Positions 35,010 through 46,478 of a stretch of DNA of 64,000 bases are shown one piece after another. This stretch comes from Bathymodiolus brooksi (Eukaryota > Mollusca > Bivalvia > Mytilida > Modiolidae), in contig OY804588.1 of the NCBI GenBank assembly GCA_963680875.1, forward strand, positions 77,462,829 through 77,526,828, read 5' to 3'. Position 1 is the stretch's first letter, and every line of letters starts with the position of its first letter. The position numbers and the translations under genes were made by a program. The notes below the pieces were generated by a model. It was not told the DNA's origin and searched no databases. It was given only the letters and a program-made list of their open reading frames with translations.

Positions 35010-38000
35010 ATGTTACTACGTGATCTACATACTCATTTCCATCAAGTTTACTGTAGTGCTTGAAAAACTGTGTCCAGTCTGCGGCCTCTTTGTCTTTATT
35101 TAGCCACTTTTTTTGCGCTTCCAGATTGGCTGGTGTATAATCAGACAAGATAATTTCATCGAACCATTTTGCTGCTGGCATGACATTATGTATAGTAGGT
35201 CCACATCCCATATCCAAAAGACACTTCCCTTTAACAGTACCTAAGTGGAAATAGTAAATGGTTTTATGGTGTTTAACGCCACTTTCAACAATATTTCAGT
35301 TATGTCGTGACGGTCAGCTTTATTGATAGAGGAAACCGGAGTACCCGGAGAAACCTGCCGCAAGTCATTGACAAACTTTATCAGATAATGTTGTACACCT
35401 CGCCCTGAGCGGGATTCGAACCAACAACATCAGAGGAAAAAATAAGCGAAAATCATGAACTGATTGGAAACGTTTGAGGATACAAAGGGGTAATCGGAAG
35501 TCGAAAACAAAGAAGAAAGGGAAGATACAAAGGGGTAATCGGAGGTCGAAAACCAAAGAAGAACAGGAGGATACAAAGGGGTAATCGGAAGTCGAAAACC
35601 AAAGAAGAACAGGAGGATACAAAGGGGTAATCGGGAGTCGAAAATCAAAGAAGAACCGACCAATGGCCAAAAGAACAAACAAAGAACTTCAAAACATTAT
35701 ACTTAAAATTAATCATTAAGCAACACGAACCCATTAAAAACCGGGGATAACTCATGTGCTCCGGAAGGGTAGGAAGGTCCTTTTTCTCTAGTGACACCCG
35801 TTATGTTGTTCGTCATGAACAGATAAACGTGAATCGAAAATAAAAAGTTGGCTAAACCTGCAGTTATAGCATTTTTTCTGATACCAAAAACATTGAATTA
35901 AAACCTGTTTTCATGCATACCAGTCACATATTCTGGTCCACAAATTACCAATTAAGTTCCCATGTTAAATAGTTTTATCAAAATTAAGGTTCGATTTTGG
36001 CTATCCTGCTTATCCCCGTTGGTTTTATTGCTCCCAATTACTTTAAAATTATTTGGCTTTCCAATCTTACGATTTTGAGCATATTACAGAAACGTGTCGT
36101 GCGCACTATATTTGATATAGATGTTTTTATTACTTTACAGAGCACGGGAACGAAAATATGTATATATTTTTTCTATTCGTTTCGTCAGATATGGAATCTA
36201 TAATCCTAGAATAAGGAATCACTTCTTTCGAATTATTAATCCGTGCATTCTGTTTACTAATCCGTTCTCTCTGTTAAATAATTGGTTCCCTTTGATTTGT
36301 GTAAACCGTACCCACTGAGTAATCAGCTTAGTAATCCGTTCTCTTAAACTAACATTCCGTTCCTTCACTTTACTTATCCGTTTCCATGCTTTACTAGTCT
36401 GTTCTCCATTTCATTAATTTATTCCCGTGGATTTTGAGCAGGCTATTCGATATAACTTGGTTTGGGACAGTTTTCGCTTAATAAAATACATATTGACTGC
36501 TCGGTAAACGTTTCACAATTATATACCAAACAAAGCATGAATGATACAATTGTGATCATCTGCTTATTTTGGGGGGATATTGTGCTTAACGCCACTTTCA
36601 ACACTCTTTTAGTTATATCGTGTCGGTCAGTTTTATTGTTGGAGGAAACCGGAGTATCCGGAGAATACCACAGACCTGTCGCAAGTCACTGACAAACTTT
36701 ATCACATAATGTTGTATCGAGTACACCAGTAGATGAGCGGGATTCGAGCTCACAACATTAGTGGTGAGAGGCACTGATTAAGTAGTTGTAAATCACACTA
36801 TCATACGAATATGATACGATCACGACCATAACGGCCCCTGCTTATTTGGAATTTTCGGTTCCGTTAGTTTAACATATATGAGAATAATATACAAATGGCT
36901 TTTTTCGAACTACAAATGTTACATGTATAGCTATTGTTATTATATTTGATTGATTTTATTTATTGTGTTTAACGCCACTTTCAGCAATATTTCAGCTATA
37001 GCATGGCGACCAGTTTTAATGGTGGAAGAAGTCGGAGTACCCGGAGAGAACTATATACCATGGGTATGCAACTGGTAAGCGTCATCACGTTGCGGCTGTG
37101 AGTCGAATGCACATTTTTTGTAATTTACAAAGCTGGTCGCGAACTCACGCCGTATTGGTTAAAAGCTTTTATGAGGTGTTAGATAATCCAACTACCTAAC
37201 TCATTGAGCCACCCGGCCCCTTTATTGTTATAATAGATTTGGATTATAGTTATGGTGCTTAACGCCACTTCAGTCTTATCGTGGCTGTCAGCTTTATTGG
37301 TGGAGGAAACCGGAGGACCTGGAGAAAACCTGTTGGATGAAATGCTTAACAGTGGCATTAAAATGTGAGACATATATATATATATATAATGATCATCCAG
37401 GAAACCCCATTTAAGATGTAGGAATTGCACGTGCAACGGTTAGTGACCTACGGACGGTTATTTTATGTCGTTTTACCGCCACTTTTATCGTGGCGGTCAG
37501 TTTTACGGACGGATCGGGGGAGGGGGCTGGGGGTGACATGAGGATAATATATTATAGTCTATTTAGGTCCTATCTAGTTTAAATTAGACGTGTTTTGACT
37601 TGATTTTTTTTAAATTCAATTATTTATCTTTGTTTCCGATCCATTGAAGCCAAACAAAAATTAAAATAAGATCCAACAAATATCTCGTTTTCATTAGATT
37701 GGATTAGTTGATGTCGTTATTCTGATGAATAATTTTCAATTAGAGAATTATTTTTTTTAACAGGTTATACGATATAACCTGAGTTGGTGCAGTTTACGCT
37801 TAATAAACTGAGAACCGGTTTATGTAAAGCGTAAACTATTCCAAAACAGGTTACACAAGTATAACCTGTTCAAACATTTCAAATATTCCTTATAATTTAA
37901 TTTTTACAAAATATAATGATTCCTCGATTTTAATTACGACTATTTCAAGTGACTATTTGAATTTGTCGTTGGCGAATGAATATATTGATTGATCACGTCA

Positions 38001-40258
38001 CAATATCAACCCAGGTTTTCAAGTATAACCAAAAGTTTCTCCAGGCTGATCCGCCAATCAGATGGCAGTATTCAAATCAAATCAAATTATTATCATATAC
38101 AATCACCAAAGAAATGGTAAAACAAATATAATCAGATGAAATAAATGTCATCGGAAGAAAAAGGGGGATCAATGTCAACTTTCAAGGGTTTTGGTTTTTT
38201 TTAGGATGTAGGGACATTCCATACAAGGTTGAAGTTTGAGACATTGGTGTGTACAAATGTAAAGTAAATATTACTTGAATTGTCGCTTTTTCCACGAGAG
38301 CCATTACAGAGCAAGTGGCGTATATAAACATGTAACCACGGGGTCTGGGTAAACAGACACTATCGACAATTTTCACAGCCGAATGACCAGAACTCATTTC
38401 TGGTAATCGCTCGATCGCGTATGATAGTATCTTAACAGGCTTATTATTTTGCGCGTATGCTTCACTTGACACTTGCTATTCCACTGCACATTATCACATG
38501 TTTTTTTATGACTCTACTTGAACAAATGATATATTGCCATGTTGACACAGGTATATTTTAAGATATTTGAAATAAAATATTGTATTACCAGCTGGTGACA
38601 TACCTTTTACTTAATGATAGGAAAGTCGTGTCAAATTGCCCTTTTTTATTTACAGTTGTTGTTAACAAAATATATTTTATCTCCCATAATGTATCATATA
38701 GTGAATCGAAATATGTCACTGCATCAAATTCAATAAAATTTTGAAATGTAGGGAGATATATGTTGTCACCCTACACTTTTTTGGCAATTATTAGAGAAAA
38801 AGCTGAGCTTCGAGCATAGAAGCAAACACAATTATTATTAAGTTAAAAAAGAGGTATAAGGGTTTCCTGCCTAGGAATCAAGATGAACTTCTTTTTTATG
38901 GTTGACAGTTTTGAAAACATGTCCCCCACTGTTCCGTCCGACCAGAATCTTGAATTACCCCCTCCACCTCCACAGACACACACACTTTCCGATCCTCTAC
39001 TAAAATTGTCCTCCTTCCCCGCCGCACATTCCTGTCCGCCGGTCTTCTCCTACCCCCCCCCCCCCCCCCCCCCCAATACACACACACACACACACACACA
39101 CTTCCGCTCCACTACTACGCCGCTGTCCTTATTCTACTCATTTAAAGCCGCGTCTGTTCTTAATTTTTTTTAACCCGGGAGTGAACTCATACACTCCGCA
39201 TGTTTCTCTTATAGGGTCAATCACATTTCATCGTCTCATCAAATAATAACTTGTTCTCGCAATCATATGGCTGGATAATTGCTCATGTGGCACTAAACAG
39301 CAATATCTCACTCACTCTTATCATTAGAAGCTCAATTGTCTGTGTTTAGTACCATTGTGGTTTTCGAGGAGACGAAATCTAAAACATTTACACATAGGGG
39401 TTGTACATTTTAACAACGTCCTTTGGAATTTAAAGATAGCAAAGGAGTAATCAGAATCCGTAAATCGAAGAAGGACAGACAACAAAATGGCCAAATGAAA
39501 AGTACAAAAGGACAAACAACAATCTACAAAACATGGGACAAATGGGACATATCCGTGGTCATTTGTGACACCAATATTCCATAACGGTTATGGTGGCGAC
39601 CGTAAGACTTTCGAAGTGATGCCTTAAACCTAACCAAGAGGAACCCTTGGTTCAGTAGTTTCCTTGTTAGCAGCAACCCTCCATCAAGGAAATCCTGATA
39701 GAAACCACAAGCTCTGGATTATAGTATCAAATAAGAGATGTACATTGTATACTCTATATGATTTTCATATTTTAAAGTTTTTTGGAGTGTAAAGAATGAT
39801 ATTTGAATTATAATATTCACAGGCGCTTGTTGCACAGAATTACCACTCCCACCTCCATTTATTAACATTCTGTTTACATATGTATATTTATTTTCAATAA
39901 AATAAGAGTATATAAGGTCGACGCATACAATTTGCTGTTAAATTAAGATTGTATGAATATGGACACGAACAAGTTCAATTAAGGAAAAACAGATGAAATA
40001 ATAAAAAAATATTATTGAAAATAGATATAAAACAGAAAGCTAAAAAAAGGGCCGGGTTGGTAATTCGAGCGCCTCTGGTAATAAGCATAAGAAGAATAAT
40101 CAATTACCTGTTGAATATATCGTGTGCTGTGCCTTCAGTGTGGCTGGAACAAACCAATGCCCCTCAATTTTACTGTAGTTGGTTTCTATGTATACTTTAG
40201 GATCAAAGTTTGTCACATAATCATTATGCTTCGCCATTTCCTCAATTTTGGGATCCAT
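34006..40258 (-). CDS. NNMT/PNMT/TEMT-family N-methyltransferase-like gene, three exons (S_A)
   Basis: Exons on the minus strand: 40,258-40,108 (donor CAG/GTAATT), 35,240-35,033 (acceptor CACTTAG, donor GA/GTATGT) and 34,429-34,006 (acceptor TTTCAG). Phases 1 and 2 match across both junctions and give 260 residues, close to the family's usual about 260-280. Exon 1 has [14 protein letters not shown] and '[13 protein letters not shown]', the N-terminal signature. Exon 2 has the SAM-binding glycine motif [13 protein letters not shown], then '[20 protein letters not shown]'. Exon 3 has 'PCDVN', '[20 protein letters not shown]' and '[11 protein letters not shown]'. Family members move methyl groups from S-adenosylmethionine to nicotinamide, phenylethanolamine or thioethers in the cytosol; the substrate here is unknown. 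An upstream in-frame ATG (40,303) exists, but MDPK fits the family better. Intron 1 is 4.87 kb and full of repeats. Confidence 0.87.
34690..34972 (-). mobile_element. tRNA-derived SINE in intron 2 (S_A)
   Basis: Reverse complement of the 22,602 family: 'gaggtccgctttgtactaga', 'gtatagtgctagctcactga', 'cgtgcttagcggagaagcaa' and 'acgatctaccgcactcgagg'. It ends in an (AAAT)n tract running to about 35,010, beside the exon 2 donor. Confidence 0.8.
34973..35011. repeat. (AAAT)n microsatellite
   Basis: About ten AAAT units, likely grown from the SINE tail. S_B has about five (49,612-49,632). It sits only about 20 bases from the exon 2 donor. Confidence 0.9.
35255..35440 (-). mobile_element. SINE-like element in intron 1 (S_A)
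   Basis: 'atggtgtttaacgccacttt', 'caacaatatttcagttatgt', 'ggaaaccggagtacccggag' and 'gagcgggattcgaacc' (B-box complement). Full-length relative of 42,340-42,520 in reverse. Confidence 0.75.
35476..35660. repeat. 46-bp minisatellite, short allele (S_A)
   Basis: About four units with the core ggatacaaaggggtaatcgg followed by aagtcgaaaaccaaagaaga. The unit corresponds to the terminal segment of the ggtatcttcaaactc dispersed repeat in reverse, and the rest of that repeat follows to about 35,790. S_B has about 24 units. Confidence 0.93.
35661..35790 (-). repeat. body of the ggtatcttcaaactc dispersed repeat (S_A)
   Basis: 'gaccaatggccaaaagaaca', 'aagcaacacgaacccattaa' and 'atgtgctccggaagggta' are the reverse complement of the body seen at 41,185-41,345. 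Confidence 0.75.
36205..36430. repeat. degenerate minisatellite with taatccgttct motif (S_A)
   Basis: About eight irregular units of 20-30 bp share versions of 'ctaatccgttctct' (for example 'actaatccgttctctctgtt', 'agtaatccgttctctta', 'acttatccgtttccatgctt'). The S_B counterpart is at 51,785-52,000. Confidence 0.55.
36575..37350 (-). mobile_element. cluster of SINE-like tail modules (S_A)
   Basis: Three reverse copies at about 36,580-36,830, 36,955-37,215 and 37,245-37,345, each with 'gttta/taacgccactt', 'gtcagttttatt' or variants, and 'ggaggaaaccgga'. A further fragment lies at 37,465-37,505. All are inside intron 1 and shared with S_B (52,140-52,910). Confidence 0.65.
37759..37871. mobile_element. 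foldback element of about 113 bp (S_A)
   Basis: The left arm acaggttatacgatataacc plus 'cagtttacgctta' pairs with 'taaagcgtaaact' and 'aggttacacaagtataacctgt' on the right. A decayed single arm (caggctattcgatataactt) lies at 36,440. The S_B copy is at 53,329-53,440. Confidence 0.7.
37872..39050. other. intron 1 sequence, no gene recognised (S_A)
   Basis: The minus-strand frame at 38,182-38,472 (96 codons) is not preserved in S_B, where indels break it, so it is not accepted as a gene. Confidence 0.5.
39051..39110. repeat. poly-C and (CA)n tracts (S_A)
   Basis: More than 20 C residues are followed by about ten CA units. The S_B counterpart at 55,023-55,060 is shorter. Assembly lengths may be unreliable. 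Confidence 0.85.
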
Positions 40259-40540
40259 CTTTTCAAAAAATGTGCCTGTGCTTAAGAATAGAATAAAAGT
40301 CACTTGTCCTTCAGAATATAATAAAAGTTACTGGATTATTACATCACGTAGCTTCTTAGAGATATCATATTTAATGATTGTACTAAAAAATCTTTACGAA
40401 AGAGTACCCACAGATTTAAATGACAAAGAAGAAGAAATATAATTCATGTCATGTGTGCTGCACTTCATATATTATGTCCTTATTCGTTCTGCTCAAACGA
40501 ACATAAAACATTTATCAAATAAACAACAAACTCTCATATG

Positions 40541-40605
40541 GGAGGTGCCACTTGCAAGCATCAAGTGCAGCACCTGGAGGTGCCACTTGCAAGCATCAAG
40601 TGCAG
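40541..40605. repeat. two-unit 33-bp tandem repeat (S_A)
   Basis: 'gaggtgccacttgcaagcat' plus caagtgcag occurs twice. Each unit contains the palindromic pair cacttg/caagtg. Upstream of exon 1 on the methyltransferase gene strand, so promoter-proximal. Identical in S_B (56,588-56,652). Confidence 0.75.
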
Positions 40606-40649
40606 AATTTTATTTTGACATAAGAATGAATTAGTGACACGAGAATTGG

Positions 40650-41180
40650 ATACAGTCCATCTAGATGCCAGTTCACATCAAAGCATCGTCAGGAGGATGA
40701 AAACATATGTAACGACAGAAAGTTAAAAAATATTTAAAAAAAAAATTGTTTGTTTTGGGGGTTTTTTTTAGAGAAAAAAGTTGTGTGAACACTTGAATGG
40801 CTCGAATGATAAAAACCGCACACCTACACAAAAACTTTCAAATCTAACAGACCCAACTTTCCCGTGCTTGTTTTAAACCAATCAAAACAACTTAACCACC
40901 TATAAATCTCAAACACGTGTAACTGTTTACAAACAAACCATAATCGATACTATATAACTTTGATGATTGACAGATTTTTTGTCTTTAAAAGTTAATGTCT
41001 GCTCGTGACATAAAGGTACTCACGTAAATTTGTTGTACTTTGGTTATCATGTGGAGGTCAGTTGGTTTTCTTGCCGTCAATTTTTTTTTTATTATTTGAC
41101 TTTGAGCGTACCTAATGAAGGTACAGAATGTCATTCCTGAATCGTGAGGACTCTGTTAACCCTTCCGGAGCACCTGAGTT
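40650..41180. other. upstream region of the methyltransferase gene; no gene
   Basis: AT-rich, strongly conserved between S_A and S_B. Likely to contain the promoter if transcription starts near exon 1. No TATA or initiator can be called with confidence. Confidence 0.4.
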
Positions 41181-41184
41181 CACC

Positions 41185-41350
41185 TCCCAGTTTTTAGTGT
41201 GGTTCGTGTTACTCGATCTTTAGTTTTATGTGTATGTTTTGTAGATCGTTGTTTGTCCTTTTGTCCGTTTTCTGTTGACCATTGTGTTGTCTGTTCTTCT
41301 TTGATTTACGGATTCTGGTTACTCCTTTGGTATCTTCAAACTCTTCTTGA
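41185..41350 (+). repeat. dispersed repeat (ggtatcttcaaactc family), S_A
   Basis: Starts cttccggagcacctgagttc, has 'tggttcgtgttactcgatct' and ends cctttggtatcttcaaactc. The S_B counterpart is at 57,220-57,405. Confidence 0.85.
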
Positions 41351-41589
41351 TGTACATGTTTATATTGCAACTCGAATAATGTAGAATTCCCAGATACAAC
41401 AAGGATACGATAGAAATCAGAACATAGTTCGACCGTACTCACCGAATTCTCTTTTTAATTATCTTATTTATGTAGCCTAAGATTATCGAATGTGATATGC
41501 CATCTCTGTATACATGGGAGTGGAATGATTGAGTGATTATTGTTTTTCACGCCAAATGATTTTTTTTTTCCATTTTTCATTGCGAGAAA

Positions 41590-41885
41590 AAACAAGATTA
41601 CATTCGAGCAGATGACGATGATGTCCGCTTTGTACTAGCCCAACACACTTAATCGTATTTGTATAGTGCTAGCTCACTGAAACAAACTTCCGCAGGAAGA
41701 CACATCACTCCACTGGGACACATTATTCTGATTCCGAGCAGATCAGTCTTTCTTCTTGCTTCTTATTGTTACGTGCTTAGCGGAGAAGCGGGAAATGCCA
41801 ATGCAATAGTCTTTGGTTTCACCTGACCGGGACTCGAACACACGATCTATCGAACTCGAGGCAATCTTGCTAACCATTATAACAC
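41590..41885 (-). mobile_element. tRNA-derived SINE (S_A)
   Basis: 'gatgtccgctttgtactagc', 'gtatagtgctagctcactga', 'cgtgcttagcggagaagcgg', 'acgatctatcgaactcgagg' and 'ttgctaaccattataacact': a nearly complete reverse copy including the tRNA-like head. Confidence 0.8.
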
Positions 41886-42339
41886 TGATGCAGTTGCAGG
41901 GCAATGCAAACCCAGTGGTAATGGTCTACTTGATTTCTTACTATATGTCTAACATCACTAACATGAGTGGGCGTCCTGACACCTATAGTGTTGTGGATTT
42001 TCAGACATCTACCCACGACCGGTGATTAAATCTGACTGGATTATTCACGTTATAGCAAATTAAATAGTCTAGACTGACTTGATATATATTAATGATTATG
42101 AAAAAAATTCCACTGTAAATAAGGAACATATTGAGTTTTAAAAGGTTGCCATGATATTTGTAAATTTATCACTCGCTTCCTCTCGGGGTAAAATACAAAT
42201 ATCATGCCAACCCATGTTAAAAGTCTCAGCAAATTATAATATCTTATTTTTAAATTATATGAAATTTAGAATTTTGATATATTTTTTTATTGACACACTT
42301 GACAATGTATATATACATAGTGCATGTAAATTAATTAAT

Positions 42340-42520
42340 TCTACTACTAACGTTGTGAATTCGAATCCCGCTCAGACGAGGTGTACTCGATACAACATTA
42401 TGTGATAAAGTATGCCAGTGACTTGTGGCAGGTCGGTGGTTTTCGCCGGGTACTCCACCAATAAAACTGATCGCCACGATATAACAGAAATATTGTTGAA
42501 AGTGTCATTAAACGCCCTAA
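42340..42520 (+). mobile_element. SINE immediately left of PLE1
   Basis: 'cgttgtgaattcgaatcccg' (B box), 'gaggtgtactcgatacaaca', 'gtggcaggtcggtggtttt', 'accaataaaactgatcgcca', 'acagaaatattgttgaaagt' and 'cattaaacgcc'. The PLE begins about 6 bases later. Confidence 0.8.
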
Positions 42521-42536
42521 TCCGTGACAATCCCTA

Positions 42537-42775
42537 CAAGAGTTATCGTTCTTTTCTCCCACATGCAGTGAGAGTAAGGAACGATAACTCTGGTTGAGAT
42601 TGAGGGGCAATATTTACCAGAGTTATTGTTCCTTTCTCCCACACGACGTGAACGTAAGGAACAATAACTCTGATAGAGATTGAGGGGCGATATGTACCAG
42701 AGTTATCGTTCCTTTCTCCCACATGACGTGAAAGTAAGGAACGATAACTCTGATAGAGATTGAGGGGCGATATGT
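42537..42775. repeat. hairpin tandem repeats, left end of PLE1 (3 units)
   Basis: Units of 80 bp (ccag at 42,617 and 42,697). In the middle unit the arms read agagttattgttcctt (42,619-42,634) and aaggaacaataactct (42,656-42,671). Against the other units both arms changed at the paired position, so complementarity is intact. Confidence 0.92.
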
Positions 42776-42880
42776 AACCCTCTGACTTGTGCCTGCTCCC
42801 ACTCTCCTTTTCAATACAACCCATCTGGACATGTAATCACTGGTGATCTGAATATAATTCAACATGAGAGTCTCCGAAAG

Positions 42881-43512
42881 GTGATTTCTCATGGTCCTAA
42901 ATTCAGAGAACCTCAACACATCAATTGGAAACATAATTTCAACATAATTATGGATGCTGTTGAAGATTATGACAGAAGGTGGATAAAGAGAGAAGTAGAC
43001 CAAGATCCTGAGTTAGAGTTCTTGCCAGACTGGGTTAGAACAATCAGGTCTCTAGTACAAGGTCGGATTCGCAAACTCAAAAATTGTGTTAATAGTCGAC
43101 CTAAGTCTGTATTTAAAGATCAAGAAGCTGTTAAGTGTCTTTCCTCTCTTCATGACAAATATGTTATCGTTCCTGCGGACAAGGCTTCCAACAACATCGT
43201 GTTTGTATGTAAATCATATAACTACGAATGCCTAATCAAGGAACACCTGTGGTAATACCACATGCAAACCAACTTCGTTCGACAAAGATGAAATTCTAGT
43301 TAACCATAGATCCTTTATGACCTCTGTAAGCATTCCCTCTGGTGAAGAGTCTGAGGATTTACCCTATTTGTATTGGATACCTAAACTACATAAGACATCA
43401 TACAAAGAAAGGTGCATAGCGGGATCATCAACTTCTTCGACGAAAGAATTGTCTATTCACCTGACAAAGAATCTGTCTGCAATAAAAGAGGGACAACAGA
43501 AATATTGTGAAT
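42881..43512 (+). pseudogene. RT N-terminal remnants of PLE1
   Basis: Block 42,881-43,255 reads GPKFREPQHINWKHNFN, 'DKYVIVPADKASNNIVFVCK' and stops after 'CLIKEHLW' because of a small deletion. Block 43,317-43,512 reads 'LPYLYWIPKLHKTSYKER' and 'STKELSIHLTKNLSAIKEG', ending where the reverse 175-bp repeat begins. Some positions are better preserved than in PLE0 (for example PKLHK). Confidence 0.78.
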
Positions 43513-43514
43513 AA

Positions 43515-43681
43515 GGGTAATCACAAATTATCGAACTCCGAACAATCTTTCAAAAGGAAAGTCAAAATTCATAAGTATATAAACAAAAAAAATCAGTCAA
43601 CAACCGGAAAACTGTGAAAACCGTAATGACCCTGACTTGGTACAGGCATTTCTGAAAAATGGTGGGTTGAATCAGATTTTA
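43515..43681 (-). repeat. 175-bp dispersed repeat, reverse, replacing the RT core in PLE1
   Basis: Reverse complement of the 17,898 and 46,735 copies. It joins the RT sequence after 'KYCE' directly to 'gcggagtttcttcaaaatct', which in PLE0 lies about 420 bp further on (31,190). Confidence 0.8.
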
Positions 43682-43734
43682 AAGCGGAGTTTCTTCAAAA
43701 TCTTGTAAAAGATAATAAGATTCATGAAGCTCAA

Positions 43735-46176
43735 GAAATCTGATCTAAAAATGACATCTTTAAATGTAAGAACTACGTACACCACATCTATTATTTCACG
43801 TTCAAATTGTATTTTTTCGTAATTCATTTTTTCGTCACCTTAACAAAGCTTTAATCATTTAAAAAATATATCTCATACAGACCAATTTTGGCTTCATCGT
43901 CTGCTATGTCATTGATAATGTACATATTGAGATCATATCAATTCAGAAACTTATTAACATTGATTGTCGAAAACTGGTCGAAATTTTGGTATTAACCATA
44001 AAGAAGTAATAGATAGATTTATTTGAGGAATAGAACTTTGTCATATTTGAAATTTTTTTAAACACTTTTTCAACCGTACTTTATTCTTAACGACAACCAA
44101 TGTTATGATATATTCCAGTACATTTTTACGGACAACCATTATAAATCTATAAAAAAAAAATGCCAAGGTGCGGGTTGAGAGAACTTGATAACGTAAAATA
44201 AAGCATTTGGTTTTGCAGTTTCTAAGAAAAAGATTGAATATTAATATGAAAAGTTATGGATAACAGACGACGGACACTAAATGATATTATTTCTACGATT
44301 TTTCTATTGAATGTTGGAACTGTTCCGACAGTGTGATATATATTTTTTCATTTTATTATATGCTATGGAAAAAAAAACAGCTGAGTTGCAATTGTTAAAA
44401 AAAATATGGTTGTGATCGTCTTCCGTAATTAAAATCGTCAAAATGAAATACAACCGAATTGATATCAAATGGCAACATGTTTCAACCTCATTTAAAATAT
44501 ACCTTGAAATGCTTTGATACTTTTACATCACGTTCGCGATATTTTATTACAACACTATTTCACTCAAGGGTAAATTATTTTCTGTTCTAGTTAAAGGACT
44601 TTATCAGACAGAATAATACAGTTTACATGTAATTCAGTTAATACCCATTTAAACCACAGAAGAATATTTTTATTTTCCGTACCTTGTGGTGGTGGGTCGC
44701 TATTGTGCATGCGAATATTAATTGCAAACCCCATTGACTGGCTATATGCTGCCTGTCTAGAATATTTTATTTTTTTCTCGATCGACAGTTCAGAAGCTAG
44801 AAAACAATATGATGAATATTGTCTGTCAATCATGCAAACAATAACTTATGCACATGACAGAACGCATATACGGATTCTGATTGCCCCTGTGGTATCTGCA
44901 AACTCTTCTTAAGGATATGTTGGATTGTGCCCAAAAAATATCTACTCCTTTTGGATCAAACTATTTTAATTCATTTTAGAAGTAGCATCGATAGACCATT
45001 AAACCTACCTCAATATCCCGGTAGTAATAACTATTTCAGTATCCCGGAAGAAAATATATAATCAATAATTGGGGGCTTATGAAAAAAAACTATTTTGGAT
45101 GAAGTGGTGTTTATTTTATTTTTATGTTATATAACTGTTACGTGCCGACATACCATCGTTTTTTACGGCAACTATTGCTTCTCAAACATCAAAACGTCAT
45201 CTAAGCGCTTGTAATATTTGAACATTTTCCAGTCGTTTTTCACGAAATTTAACACCTCGTGCACCAAAAAAATACTTTAACAGTAGTTGTGTTTTATTTA
45301 TTTTAATAATCTGGTAAAATATTGTCTGGTGCACGATTAGGGAGGTGGTTAATTTCTTCGAAAACCGTCGAAATATCGCGGGCAAAATTCCACGAAATAC
45401 AGAAAACAAATAACGCTCATGATGTCACAATGACGTCAAATACGTATCGATTTTGTTGGAAACAAGCTTTAACATCAAAAGTATGATGTCGTCTATAAAA
45501 TAAAACACATCAAATTTTAATCAAGTATTTTCTAAGATAATGATTCATTAAATATGGGGCCATATATGGAACTTATCGTCCCCAGTTCTTTTTATCGCGT
45601 TGACGCCGGACTGCATGCACTGAGTTTTTCTCCTAGTTTCAATGTATGCAAACTGTATTTAAGATAAATACAATTATTTACAGAAACAAGTTATTTACTG
45701 ATGAATTTCATTACTTGAAATGAATCATAAAATGTGCAGAGATTGTGTATATATACATAATGGTATCATATATACAATCAGAAGAGTGAAAATATTGATT
45801 TTAAGGGTCTGGCCGAGGTTATAAATAAATTAATATTTAACAACCTCCACAATCCTCCACCAACAACATATTTTGATACAATCATTAACCCTCTATACTC
45901 AAAACAACTGCTCAATTTGGTGTTGGTGAAAGACTGTGGAGGTATATAAAATAGCTAAAATGTACATTGAATATGTCGTTTATAGTCCATTTTTAGCATT
46001 ATCCGTCTAATCATGATGTCATTATGACGTCATAGCGCACCCAATCTCGCGGAAAGATATATTTTTTGAAAATTTGTAAATATAACAATTAAATTAGTAA
46101 ATTGTTTTTATTCTATGTGAAGCATTATTTTTTTATAAAATGTGGGGCCAATTTTGCACCTTAACGCCTCTCCCTC
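43735..46176. mobile_element. DNA-transposon-like insertion in PLE1, left-truncated
   Basis: Counterpart of 59,948-62,892, missing its first about 500 bp together with adjacent RT sequence. The right end (gtggggccaattttgcacct, 'taacgcctctccctc') is intact. See the PLE2 entry. Confidence 0.7.
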
Positions 46177-46178
46177 TT

Positions 46179-46478
46179 TATGATAAACGGGATGACTTCA
46201 ATTTTATAATCATATATTATCCAAATATGTGCAGCAATATACCAGCTTCTCCTGCGTATCCTGTTTACATGTCGCAATTGATTCGTTATGCAAGGGCCAG
46301 TAGCAATTATTCTGATTTCTTGAAACGGCATTTTTATATGAGAAACAGACTACTGGACCAGGGCTATAACAAGATTCGCCTTATTCGATCTCTTAAAAAG
46401 TTAATATTCCGATACCAAGATCTTGTCGAAATATATTCTGTCTCTGCAGAGACGAAAATAAACGATGGATGTTCATAA
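46179..46478 (+). pseudogene. RT C-terminal (thumb-like) block of PLE1
   Basis: Open frame including YDKRDDFNFIIIYYPNM, 'IPASPAYPVYMSQLIRYARA', 'SSNYSDFLKRHFYMRNRLLD', 'QGYNKIRLIRSLKKLIFRYQ'. It is the same region as PLE0 31,430-31,539 but continues through the position where PLE0 has a stop. Separated from the rest of the RT by the insertion, so not functional. Confidence 0.78.

Larger units (their letters stand above)
32236..42525. repeat. tandem amplification unit S_A
   Basis: Collinear with 47,073-58,583 (S_B) over its whole length at high identity; the start of a third unit lies at 63,789-64,000. Offsets drift from about 14.6 kb at the methyltransferase exon 3 to about 16.0 kb at exon 1, mostly because of satellite length and a 410-bp indel. 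Carries the intact N-methyltransferase-like gene. Confidence 0.92.

Noticed and set aside
38182..38472. 96-codon minus-strand frame in intron 1
   Set aside because: Broken by indels in the closely related S_B copy, so not under coding constraint.
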